Under the pieces are notes generated by a model. It ran no database searches. It saw only the letters and a program-made list of their open reading frames with translations, and had not been told where the DNA came from. Shown here piece by piece: positions 42,150 through 49,799 of a stretch of 64,000 bases of DNA. The stretch is taken from NCBI RefSeq assembly GCF_023520895.1, contig NZ_CP026029.1, positions 5,766,001 to 5,830,000 on the forward strand, given 5' to 3'. A program made the translations under genes and the position numbers. This DNA is from Paenibacillus sp. PK3_47. Lineage in GTDB: Bacteria; Bacillota; Bacilli; Paenibacillales; Paenibacillaceae. Position 1 is the stretch's first letter, and each line of letters opens with the position of its first letter.

Positions 42150-43103
42150 ATGCTGAATCGCAATGCGGAAGCTTTATTCTGGATCGGCCGGTATATGGAG
42201 CGGGCGGAGAATCATGCGCGGCTGATTGATGTGCATTATCATATCCAGCAGGAGGAGGATTTTCAGGCAGAGGGCCATAAATGGTCGAGGCTGATTGATG
42301 CGCTGGGGGTCCGGAATGAGTACCTGCAGCAGTTCGAAAGTTTTTCCGAGCAGGATGTATTATCTTTTATTACACTGGATCGCGGCAACAGCAATTCTTT
42401 GTTCTCCTGTGTGCATCAGGCCAGAAATAACCTGCGGACTCTCCGCCAGCATCTGCCGAGCGAGCTGTGGGATATTGCTAACGGCTTTAATCTGTGGCTC
42501 GGGGACCAGTCAGTAGCTGACATTATGAGCGGACCGCACGGGTTCTATCAGCAGGTCAAAGAGCGGGCGGCGATGTTCCTCGGAGCGGAGCATTCGGTGA
42601 TGTTAAGAGGCAACGAGTGGCGCTTTATTGAAAGCGGGCGTTTTCTGGAGCGTGCGGAGAATACAACTCGGATTCTTCAGGCAGTAACAACCTCCTGTAA
42701 ATCCAAGGATATTGCCGCAGTCTACACACAGCTGCAGGCCGTGCTGAAATCCGTAAGCGGATATCAGGCATTCCGCCGTTATTATGCAGACGCCATGTCG
42801 CCGGAGAGTATTCTGGAGTTCATGATTGTAAATTCTTACTTCCCGCGCTCCATCCGGTTCTCATTTCATAAGCTGGAGGAGCATTTAGCGAAGCTGGAGC
42901 TGGATTCCTCAGAGAAGGGCTCCGGTCATGAGAAGGTGATCCGCCAGGCCGGCAAAATCAAAGCAGAGCTCGATTACATGGAAAAAGAAGAAATGTCAGG
43001 CGATCTCGTCGAGGATGTGCTGCATTCCCTGATGCTCTCCTGCCAGAGGCTGGGCAAGACCATGGAAGGTGCCTTTTTTCGCCGTGAAGGAGTACAGGTA
43101 TGA
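42150..43103 (+). CDS. Alpha-E domain protein
   Basis: 317-aa all-helical protein of the alpha-E family: MLNRNAEALFWIGRYMERAENHARLIDVHYH, NLRTLRQHLPSELWDIANGFNLWL and RFLERAENTTRILQAV are its signature blocks, with repeated acidic residues. ATG 42150 is chosen for GAAGGGG a few bases upstream; the ORF could start at TTG 42129. Family members always pair with ATP-grasp genes, so it is probably a carrier or scaffold for the same reaction. It overlaps the next start by 4 bases. Confidence 0.9.
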   Translation: MLNRNAEALFWIGRYMERAENHARLIDVHYHIQQEEDFQAEGHKWSRLIDALGVRNEYLQQFESFSEQDVLSFITLDRGNSNSLFSCVHQARNNLRTLRQHLPSELWDIANGFNLWLGDQSVADIMSGPHGFYQQVKERAAMFLGAEHSVMLRGNEWRFIESGRFLERAENTTRILQAVTTSCKSKDIAAVYTQLQAVLKSVSGYQAFRRYYADAMSPESILEFMIVNSYFPRSIRFSFHKLEEHLAKLELDSSEKGSGHEKVIRQAGKIKAELDYMEKEEMSGDLVEDVLHSLMLSCQRLGKTMEGAFFRREGVQV

Positions 43104-43966
43104 AGATTCAGATCAACCATACAACGACCTACAGTTACCCGGAGCCGGTGACGGACAGTGTCAATGAGATCAGGCTGACGCCGCGCACCAATTACCGCCA
43201 ATCCTGCTATCATCATGAAGTCGAAGTGCATCCTCCCGCCAATCTGCTGACTTATGAGGATTTCTTCGGCAACCGCGTCCATGCCTATACGGTGAATAAG
43301 CCGCACACGGAAATGGTGATTCACACCAAAGCAACGGTCGTCACGCTTGACAAGGAACAGGGAGCCGATTTGCCGCATCTGGAGCTGGAAGAGCAGGTGA
43401 GGTTGCTTAATGATGATAAATTCCAGAACCGGTACATTGAGTTCATCCTGCCAACCCGCTATACCGAGGTGACGCCGGAGCTGGTGGAGTTTGCTTCACA
43501 GCATCCTTTTAACGAAGCCGAAGATATGTATGAATGGACCAAAAGGCTGTCCTCAACAATATATGAACAATTTACCTACGATCCCGAAGCAACAAGCGTG
43601 AATACCACTGTCAAAAATGCACTTAAGCTCAAGCGCGGCGTCTGCCAGGATTATGCCCATCTGATGATTGCTGTCTGCCGCAGTGTAGGTCTGCCCTCCC
43701 GGTATGTGAGCGGGTACCATTTTGTCAGTGATCTGCAGGGCGGCAACGCCGATTTCGAACAGGCTTCACATGCCTGGGTAGAGACCCACATACCGGGTAC
43801 CGGCTGGCTAGGTTTTGACCCGACGAACAATATGGAAGTGAACTGGCGTTACGTGAAGCTTGGACACGGGCGGGATTACAAGGATATCGTTCCGGTCAAG
43901 GGCGTATACCGCGGGGTGGCCGGAACACTTACCGTGAAGGTGGATGTCCGCCGGCTGGATAACTGA
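43100..43966 (+). CDS. Transglutaminase-like domain protein
   Basis: 288-aa protein. The N-terminal Bact_transglu_N domain (QINHTTTYSYPEPVTDSVNEIRLTPRTNYRQ) is followed by a papain-fold core with Cys in LKRGVCQDYAHLMIAVCRSVGLPSRYVSGYH, His in SHAWVETHIPGTGW, and Asp in FDPTNN. It may act as a peptidase or amidase on the product of the ATP-grasp enzyme. Start ATG overlaps alpha-E. The operon ends in a GCGGGG hairpin 12 bases on. Confidence 0.93.
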   Translation: MKIQINHTTTYSYPEPVTDSVNEIRLTPRTNYRQSCYHHEVEVHPPANLLTYEDFFGNRVHAYTVNKPHTEMVIHTKATVVTLDKEQGADLPHLELEEQVRLLNDDKFQNRYIEFILPTRYTEVTPELVEFASQHPFNEAEDMYEWTKRLSSTIYEQFTYDPEATSVNTTVKNALKLKRGVCQDYAHLMIAVCRSVGLPSRYVSGYHFVSDLQGGNADFEQASHAWVETHIPGTGWLGFDPTNNMEVNWRYVKLGHGRDYKDIVPVKGVYRGVAGTLTVKVDVRRLDN

Positions 43967-43977
43967 AGCATGCTGAA

Positions 43978-44004
43978 AAAGTCCCGCTTGGCGGGGCTTT
44001 TTTT
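43978..44004 (+). terminator. Terminator of the ATP-grasp operon (intron target)
   Basis: AAAGTCCCGC (43978-43987) pairs with GCGGGGCTTT (43991-44000), followed by TTTTT. The intron starts about 5 bases later. Confidence 0.88.
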
Positions 44005-44008
44005 GCTC

Positions 44009-45891
44009 GTACGCCCAGCATGGGCGTCATCTCTAGGGTGAAAGTCCCGAGCGGGGGCTGGCAAGCGCCTACCGTTAGCCAAGGGCAAGGGTGTCTACCG
44101 CGAGGTGGAATCTGAAGGAAGTCGGAGGCAAAAGCACGACCTGAGGTACACGAATCCAATTTGAGGCGGTTGCAGCCGGATGAGTCACCTAGACATGACG
44201 AAATCCTAAGCTGCCAAGGGCTGCAATCGTAAACTTGGGCAGGTGCGGGCGGAAAGATGACGTTCTTATCTGGGGAGGCCTGTCCGGTATGCAAGGAAAA
44301 AAAAACTTGTAACCGTAACCGAGAGGTTGCGCTGAACGGGCAGGAGTCAGCAGAGGCCATAGTACGTAAACTGTTGCAACAGTTTACGGAAGGGCTGAAC
44401 CGAAAGGAGAGAGGAAACCGATGCGTTCGCATGAAGAGCAACGACAGCCGAATATCTCGCAAGAGAGCTGCCAGCAAAGAGAAGCGGTGAAGCCGCCAGG
44501 GTATGCTGGAGCGCCGAGTTCTTCGTCGGCACAAACCGCCCCTCCCTCTCGCAAAGCAGCGAACAACTTGCTGGAGCGAATGCTCGAAGGAGACAACCTT
44601 CGGCTCGCGTATAAACGAGTGGTACAGAACGGAGGAGCCCCCGGTGTGGACCATGTAACGGCAGCGAATCTACAAGCTTACTTGAAAACACATTGGGAAC
44701 CGGTGAAAGCCGAACTTCTGGCGGGAACTTACAGACCTGCGCCAGTCAAACGGGGGGAAATCCCCAAACCCGGAGGCGGCGTACGGCTGCTGGGCATCCC
44801 GACCGTGATGGACCGTTTTCTCCAGCAGGCTCTTCTACAAGTCATGAATCCGATCTTTGACGCAGAATTCTCGTGGTACAGCTACGGCTTTCGACCCGGG
44901 AAAAGTGCACATGACGCAGTAAAACAAGCGCAAAGATATATCCAAAAGGGTCTGAGGTGGGTCGTGGACCTCGATCTTGAGAAATTCTTTGACCGGGTAA
45001 ATCACGACATGCTGATGGCGAGAGTGGCGCGGAAAGTGACAGACAAAAGAGTGCTGACACTGATTCGGGCGTATCTAAACGCCGGAGTCATGGTGAATGG
45101 AAAGCTGGAGCACAGCCAGGAAGGAACGCCGCAAGGCGGTCCGCTGAGCCCGCTTTTGGCAAACATTCTGCTGGATGATCTGGATAAGGAATTGACCGTA
45201 CGTGGCCTGCACTTTGTACGCTATGCGGACGACTGTAATATCTTTGTGGCGAGCAAACGAGCTGGCGAACGGGTCATGGAATCGGTTAGCGGGTTTGTAG
45301 AAGGAAAGCTAAAACTGAAAGTGAACCGGGAAAAGAGTGCAGTCGCCAGACCTTGGCACCGGAAGTTTTTAGGATTCAGTTTCCTGAGCCAGAAACAGGC
45401 AACCATTCGATTAGCACCGAAGACCATTTCGCGATTCAAGGAGAGAATCCGTGAACTGACAAACCGAACGTGGTCCATTTCCATGGAAGAACGAATTTGC
45501 CGACTAAACCGTTATCTGATGGGGTGGCTTGGCTATTTCCATCTAGCGTCGGCGAAGAAACACCTCCAAACGCTGGACCAATGGATTCGGAGAAGGCTGC
45601 GAATGTGCCTGTGGAAACAATGGAAGCGAGTGCGCACACGAATCCGCGAACTCCGGGCGCTTGGGGTGCCTGAGTGGGCCTGTTTCACGATGGCCAACTC
45701 GCGGCGAGGCGCATGGGAAATGTCCCGGAATACAAATAATGCCCTCCCGACTTCCTATTGGGAAGCGAAAGGGCTGAAAAGCTTGCTTTCACGTTACTTA
45801 GAGCTTTGTTAACCTTTTGGAACCGCCGTATGCGGACCCGCATGTACGGTGGTGTGAGAGGACGGGGGCTTGCCGCCTCCTCCTACTCGAT
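44009..45891 (+). mobile_element. Group II intron, IIC-like, inserted behind a terminator
   Basis: Ribozyme with an internal maturase. The 5' boundary is set at GTACGCCC (44009; the usual consensus is GTGYG, so the third base differs). A domain I-type stem follows (CGCCCAGCATGGGCG) and then the AGGGTGAAAGTCCCGAGC block. Domain V is at about 45821-45852: CCGCCGTATGCGG...CGCATGTACGGTGG, with a CGC triad as in class C. Domain VI ends CTCCTACTCGAT, with a candidate branch-point A at 45885, 7 bases before the end. Location just after a Rho-independent terminator is characteristic of class C introns. Length about 1.9 kb. Confidence 0.87.
44421..45812 (+). CDS. ltrA: Group II intron reverse transcriptase/maturase
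   Basis: 463-aa intron-encoded protein that splices its RNA and primes reverse transcription. RT blocks: RLLGIPTVMDRFLQQALLQVMNPIFDAEFSWYSYGFRPGKSAHDAVKQA, VVDLDLEKFFDRVNHD, EGTPQGGPLSPLLANILLDDLD, and the active site FVRYADDCNIFVAS. Domain X follows (residues 330-400), ending with RRRLRMCLWKQWKRVRTRIRELRALGVPEWACFTMANSRRGAWEMS. No HNH endonuclease domain. ATG 44421 has GGAGAGAGG upstream. No frameshift, so the intron may be active. Confidence 0.94.
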   Translation: MRSHEEQRQPNISQESCQQREAVKPPGYAGAPSSSSAQTAPPSRKAANNLLERMLEGDNLRLAYKRVVQNGGAPGVDHVTAANLQAYLKTHWEPVKAELLAGTYRPAPVKRGEIPKPGGGVRLLGIPTVMDRFLQQALLQVMNPIFDAEFSWYSYGFRPGKSAHDAVKQAQRYIQKGLRWVVDLDLEKFFDRVNHDMLMARVARKVTDKRVLTLIRAYLNAGVMVNGKLEHSQEGTPQGGPLSPLLANILLDDLDKELTVRGLHFVRYADDCNIFVASKRAGERVMESVSGFVEGKLKLKVNREKSAVARPWHRKFLGFSFLSQKQATIRLAPKTISRFKERIRELTNRTWSISMEERICRLNRYLMGWLGYFHLASAKKHLQTLDQWIRRRLRMCLWKQWKRVRTRIRELRALGVPEWACFTMANSRRGAWEMSRNTNNALPTSYWEAKGLKSLLSRYLELC

Positions 45892-46046
45892 TGGGCATGG
45901 GTCCCGGAAGGTCTCAGTAAATGGCTGTTGCACAGGGGGAGGCACAGTTTGCACAAATTTTGCACAAGGTGATTATAATCAAGCGCTGGATGGGTAATCT
46001 TGAATCAGAGTCGATAAGATGAACTATTAGGAAGGAGAGTACACAG

Positions 46047-46856
46047 ATGAGCCCAAATATAGCGAAAAAACAGCGTTTTGTGGGAAAAACAGCCATTATT
46101 ACAGGTGCGGGCTCTGGGATCGGCAGAGCGACAGCAATTCAGATGGCCCGTGAAGGTGCAAACGTAGCCTTGTTCGATCTGGTAAATGAACGTACTTCAG
46201 TCCTGGCGCAGAAGCTGAACAAGCTCCGCAAGGATTGCGCGCTTGCCATTGAAGTAGACACCTCGGATGCGGAGGGCATGGAGGAAGCGGTGCGCAGAAC
46301 CGTGGAGCATTTTGGCGGAGTGGATATCGTATTTGCCAATGCAGGGATCAATGGTGTAGTGGGGCCGATCGAGGAGCTGAGTCTCAGCGACTGGGAAAAG
46401 ACGATGTCGGTTAACCTGACCGGAACCTTCCTGACTCTCAAATACACAATTCCTCATCTGAAAGCCAAAGGCAAAGGCAGCATCATTATCACAAGTTCTA
46501 TTAACGGGAATACCCGGTTCACAAGCTTCGGCTGGTCGCCTTACAGTACAACCAAGGCCGGGCAGGTTGCTTTTGCCAAAATGGCTGCGCTGGAGCTGGC
46601 CAAGTTCAAAATCCGTGTAAATGTGATCTGTCCGGGAGCCATTTCAACCAATATTGATGAAACCACTGAATTCAACGAGGAAGTGGAAGAAATCGTGATT
46701 CCGATCGAATTCCCGGAAGGTGCACAGCCGCTGGCTGATGGACCGGGCAAGCCGGACAATGTGGCAGATCTCGTCTCGTTCCTCGCTTCTGATGAGTCTA
46801 TTCATATCACAGGTGCGCAGATTGTTATTGATGGAGCAGAATCACTGTTATCTTAA
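46047..46856 (+). CDS. SDR family oxidoreductase
   Basis: 269-aa classical short-chain dehydrogenase. Cofactor loop ITGAGSGIGRATAIQMA, FANAGINGVVGP in place of NNAG, catalytic Ser-Tyr-Lys region IITSSINGNTRFTSFGWSPYSTTKAG, CPGAISTNID. The substrate is unknown; FDLVNE after the second strand suggests NAD+ preference (Asp at the strand end). GGAAGGAG lies 9 bases upstream of the ATG. Stands between the group II intron and a second Rossmann protein. Confidence 0.9.
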   Translation: MSPNIAKKQRFVGKTAIITGAGSGIGRATAIQMAREGANVALFDLVNERTSVLAQKLNKLRKDCALAIEVDTSDAEGMEEAVRRTVEHFGGVDIVFANAGINGVVGPIEELSLSDWEKTMSVNLTGTFLTLKYTIPHLKAKGKGSIIITSSINGNTRFTSFGWSPYSTTKAGQVAFAKMAALELAKFKIRVNVICPGAISTNIDETTEFNEEVEEIVIPIEFPEGAQPLADGPGKPDNVADLVSFLASDESIHITGAQIVIDGAESLLS

Positions 46857-46980
46857 CATGTATATTAGACAGCCTTATCCCGGCACGAACACGGAGGTAA
46901 GGCTGTTTATGCGCGGATGTAGAGAACACCAGTCTTTTCATGGTAATATTCAGCTAAGTTATCTAGAGGCGGTGATAGCC

Positions 46981-47667
46981 ATGACGGCTGTTTTAACTGG
47001 AGGGGAAAAGATTCGCGCGGTGATTACCGGAGCTACCGGTATGGTCGGCGAGGGTGTGCTGCATGAATGCCTTGCACATCCTGAGGTAGAGCAGGTACTG
47101 AGCCTGGGCCGGAGAGCCTGCGGGATTTCCCACCCCAAATTAACAGAGATTCTGCTGGAGGATTTATCAAATTTGTCAGGCATCGAAGAACGTCTTAAGG
47201 GATATAACGCTTGTTACTTTTGCCTTGGAACCACTTCCGCAGGGATGACAGAAGCAGCTTATACGCAGCTTACCCACGGTCTTACGCTGAATATCGCCGG
47301 GGTGCTGGCAGAGCATAATCCAGGCATGGTATTCTGCTATGTCACTGCTGCCGGGACAGACCGCACTGAGCAGGGCCGCAGTATGTGGGCCAGGGTCAAA
47401 GGAAAAACGGAAAATTCGCTGCTGAAGCTGCCGTTTTCCCGTATCTATTTTTTCCGCCCGGGCTTTATCCGTCCTACACCAGGCCTGATCCGTACCCACC
47501 GCTATTACAAAGCCATCGGCTGGATGTATCCGCTAATGCGTTTCCTGATCCCTAAATACGTAATTACCCTGCAGGAAATGGGAAGGGCTATGATTCACGT
47601 GACCAAACGGCATTATTCAAAAGATATTTTGGAAAGCAGGGATATGGCGGTTTTGGCGGAAGAATAG
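46981..47667 (+). CDS. NAD(P)-binding Rossmann protein (atypical SDR, epimerase-like)
   Basis: 228-aa protein. The cofactor motif GATGMVGEGVLHECL, CLGTTSAGMTEAAYTQLTHGLTLN and RIYFFRPGFIRPTPG blocks define the YwnB-like atypical SDR group, distant from catalytic epimerases. The C-terminal segment YKAIGWMYPLMRFLIPKYVITLQEMGRAMIHV resembles a membrane-associated helix. The start at ATG 46981 uses GGCGGTGA 6 bases upstream; the longer frame overlaps the SDR gene. Role unknown. Confidence 0.82.
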   Translation: MTAVLTGGEKIRAVITGATGMVGEGVLHECLAHPEVEQVLSLGRRACGISHPKLTEILLEDLSNLSGIEERLKGYNACYFCLGTTSAGMTEAAYTQLTHGLTLNIAGVLAEHNPGMVFCYVTAAGTDRTEQGRSMWARVKGKTENSLLKLPFSRIYFFRPGFIRPTPGLIRTHRYYKAIGWMYPLMRFLIPKYVITLQEMGRAMIHVTKRHYSKDILESRDMAVLAEE

Positions 47668-47716
47668 AAACTGTTCAGAAACAGTCCAGTAAACAGCAAT
47701 ATTACATACAATAATG

Positions 47717-47767
47717 AAGACCGTTTTCAGGTAACTGCTTTAAGGCTGCCTGAACGGTCTTTTTTTG
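47717..47767 (+). terminator. Terminator after epimerase-like gene
   Basis: AAGACCGTTTTCAGG (47717-47731) pairs, with one bulge, to CCTGAACGGTCTT (47749-47761), followed by a run of T. Confidence 0.85.
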
Positions 47768-47786
47768 TGGAAAAGAAAAATACATA

Positions 47787-47829
47787 ATCTAATTAGATAC
47801 TTGTAAAATAACAAACGAAATGATAAACT
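47787..47829 (+). promoter_or_regulatory. Promoter with a 12-bp palindrome
   Basis: Perfect palindrome ATCTAATTAGAT (47787-47798) immediately before TTGTAA (47801-47806), 17-base spacer, TAAACT (47824-47829). The palindrome abutting a -35 box suggests a repressor or activator site for the DUF2087 gene, perhaps for the encoded regulator itself. Confidence 0.45.
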
Positions 47830-47857
47830 GTCTATAAAATAAACGAAACAGGTGATG

Positions 47858-48649
47858 ATGTTGCCAGACAGCAGAGAGTCGGTGGGCATATCAGAAAAAT
47901 TCTGGAATGCTTCGGTCGCCGAATTAAAGCAAGGGTATGTTTTTGAGAAGAGGGAGCACTCGGGTTTTTTTACATGTCTGGTGTGTGGGGAAGCGTTTGA
48001 AAAAGGGCTCATTTATAAGCAGGAAGAGACGTTTTACGAGGCGGAGAAATTTGCGGAGCTTCACGTTACTCAAGTTCACGGAACCATGTTCAACTGGCTG
48101 CTGGGACTGGATAAGAAGCTGACCGGATTAACGGAGCTGCAGAAGGGCCTGCTGAAGTCTTTTAACCAGGGCCTTAGTGACGGTGAAGCCGCCAAAGAGC
48201 TCGGGATCGGCAGCACATCAACGGTGCGGAATCATCGTTTTACGCTGCGTGAGAAGGTCAAGCAGGCCAAGCTGTTCCTTGCCGTCATGGAGCTTACGGA
48301 AGAAAAGCCGGGAGTATCTTCGCCATTTGTCAGCATACCCCGGACCGCCTCTATGGTCGATGAACGTTTTGCCATTACAGAGGAAGAGAATGCGGAGATT
48401 CTTGCTGCTTATTTTAAGCAGGGGCCGGATGGGCCGCTCAGTGAATTTCCCAAGAAGCAGAAGCGAAAAGCCGCGATCCTGCGCCAGCTGATTCAACGTT
48501 TCACCCCTGGACACAAGTACAGTGAGAAAGAGATCAATGCCATACTGGCAGATGCTTACCATGATTACGTTACCCTGCGCCGTTACCTGATTGATTACGG
48601 CCTGCTGGACCGTGAAGATGACGGAAGCAGCTACTGGGTCAAATTATAG
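47858..48649 (+). CDS. DUF2087 domain transcriptional regulator
   Basis: 263-aa protein. The N-terminal half has a Cys pair CLVCGEAF, a HVTQVHG His motif that could form a small zinc site, and a LuxR-like helix-turn-helix (LTELQKGLLKSFNQGLSDGEAAKELGIGSTSTVRNHRFTLREK). The C-terminal DUF2087 is clear (FPKKQKRKAAILRQLIQRFTPGHKYSEKEINAILADAYHDYVTLRRYLIDYGLLDR). Several starts are possible (GTG 47852, ATG 47855 and 47858, TTG 47861); AGGTGA at 47850 fits 47861 best. A GIY-YIG gene follows 2 bases after the stop. Confidence 0.88.
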   Translation: MLPDSRESVGISEKFWNASVAELKQGYVFEKREHSGFFTCLVCGEAFEKGLIYKQEETFYEAEKFAELHVTQVHGTMFNWLLGLDKKLTGLTELQKGLLKSFNQGLSDGEAAKELGIGSTSTVRNHRFTLREKVKQAKLFLAVMELTEEKPGVSSPFVSIPRTASMVDERFAITEEENAEILAAYFKQGPDGPLSEFPKKQKRKAAILRQLIQRFTPGHKYSEKEINAILADAYHDYVTLRRYLIDYGLLDREDDGSSYWVKL

Positions 48650-48651
48650 GG

Positions 48652-49065
48652 ATGAATCCCGCAAAGGAGAGAATAGAGAAGATGGAAAAAGCGAGAAGAA
48701 AAGAGCTGGGCTACAATTATGCACACTCACACAGGCCGATGGGGGTATACAGAATTTTTAATACGAAGAATGATAAATCCTATGTGGGCAGCAGTCTGAA
48801 CCTGGATGGGGTGTGGAATAAACATAAATTCATGCTGGGGATTGATAATCACGACAACAAACAGCTGCTGGAGGACTGGCGGAAGTATGGGGAGGAGGCC
48901 TTCCGGTTTGAAATTTTGGAACAGATTAAGCCGGAAGAAGACTTCGTAGCGGATGTGACCGAGCTGGCAAAATATAAAAAGGTGCTGCCTGAGATGGAAA
49001 GCAAATGGCTGGAGCAGCTCTCTCCATACGGGGAACGGGGTTACCACAAGCCGAAACAGGCATGA
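48652..49065 (+). CDS. GIY-YIG nuclease-fold protein
   Basis: 137-aa protein. GIY-YIG core (MGVYRIFNTKNDKSYVGSSLNLDGVWNKHKFML), conserved catalytic-like Tyr and Gly, with the downstream EAFRFEILEQIKPEE helix and a later Glu. It has a short basic N-terminus. In DUF2087 operons a small GIY-YIG partner is frequent; its enzymatic role is unknown. Start ATG 48652 is 2 bases from the upstream stop; ATG 48682 with AAGGAGAG is an alternative. Confidence 0.85.
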   Translation: MNPAKERIEKMEKARRKELGYNYAHSHRPMGVYRIFNTKNDKSYVGSSLNLDGVWNKHKFMLGIDNHDNKQLLEDWRKYGEEAFRFEILEQIKPEEDFVADVTELAKYKKVLPEMESKWLEQLSPYGERGYHKPKQA

Positions 49066-49185
49066 GTCAGATAGCCGGAGCGTAAGTGAATTACACTTTT
49101 CTGTGTGCTAAAATAAAGGAAAACCGCCTCTGCAGGGAATTTGCTTATGGCAAAACCTGCGGTATGGAGACAGGAGGCCTTATAT

Positions 49186-49578
49186 ATGGCCATTTTATCA
49201 TGGCTGGCAGAGCAGCGGATTCAGGAGTCCATGCGTAACGGCGAATTCGACCATTTGCCAGGACACGGCAAGCCGCTGGAGCTGGAGGATCTGTCAGGCG
49301 TTCCTGAAGATCTGCGGATGTCTTTTAAAATCATGAAAAATGCCGGTTTGCTCCCTGAAGAAATTACACTGCGCAAGGAATGTGTAACGCTGGAGCAGCT
49401 GATCTCCGCCTGCCACAAAAGCGGAAACCGGGATTCCGGAGAGCGGAAGAGTCTTGAAACGAAGCTGTCTTTAAAAAGACTCCGCCTGCAGGAGCTGCTG
49501 CGGCAGCGCGGGCTGGAGGACAGCGGCGCTTTTATGGACTATGGCGAACAGATCCGGGAGCGGCTGACGGGTGATTAA
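49186..49578 (+). CDS. DUF1992 (DnaJ homologue C28-like) protein
   Basis: 130-aa protein. The DUF1992 blocks are clear: WLAEQRIQESMRNGEFDHLPGHGKPLELEDLSGVPEDLRMSFKIMKNAGLLPEEI. It has no J-domain. ATG 49186 uses AGGAGG 9 bases upstream; the longer frame adds a non-conserved tail. Monocistronic, closed by a hairpin at 49645-49682. Cellular role unknown. Confidence 0.88.
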   Translation: MAILSWLAEQRIQESMRNGEFDHLPGHGKPLELEDLSGVPEDLRMSFKIMKNAGLLPEEITLRKECVTLEQLISACHKSGNRDSGERKSLETKLSLKRLRLQELLRQRGLEDSGAFMDYGEQIRERLTGD

Positions 49579-49644
49579 TGGATAAACAACGTTGTATTTG
49601 CAGGGGATGTATTCAGGGGATGTATTAATGAAGGAATGTCATAG

Positions 49645-49682
49645 AAGAGCTTGCGGCCCATGGGGCGTACAGGCTCTTTTTG
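49645..49682 (+). terminator. Probable terminator after DUF1992 gene
   Basis: AAGAGC (49645-49650) pairs with GCTCTT (49673-49678), then TTTT; the loop is long but the T-run is good. Confidence 0.6.
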
Positions 49683-49799
49683 CTGTATCCTAAGTTATAC
49701 ACTATGGCTGCCGCACAGGTTCTTGAATTCCGTGCCGGTTTCGCCCATGATGGTATATATGGAAAAGTTAAGACTATGTGCAGATAATGGAGAGAAATA

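Noticed and set aside
44257..44490. Separate small gene in the intron 5' part
   Set aside because: This is ribozyme domain sequence upstream of the maturase start.
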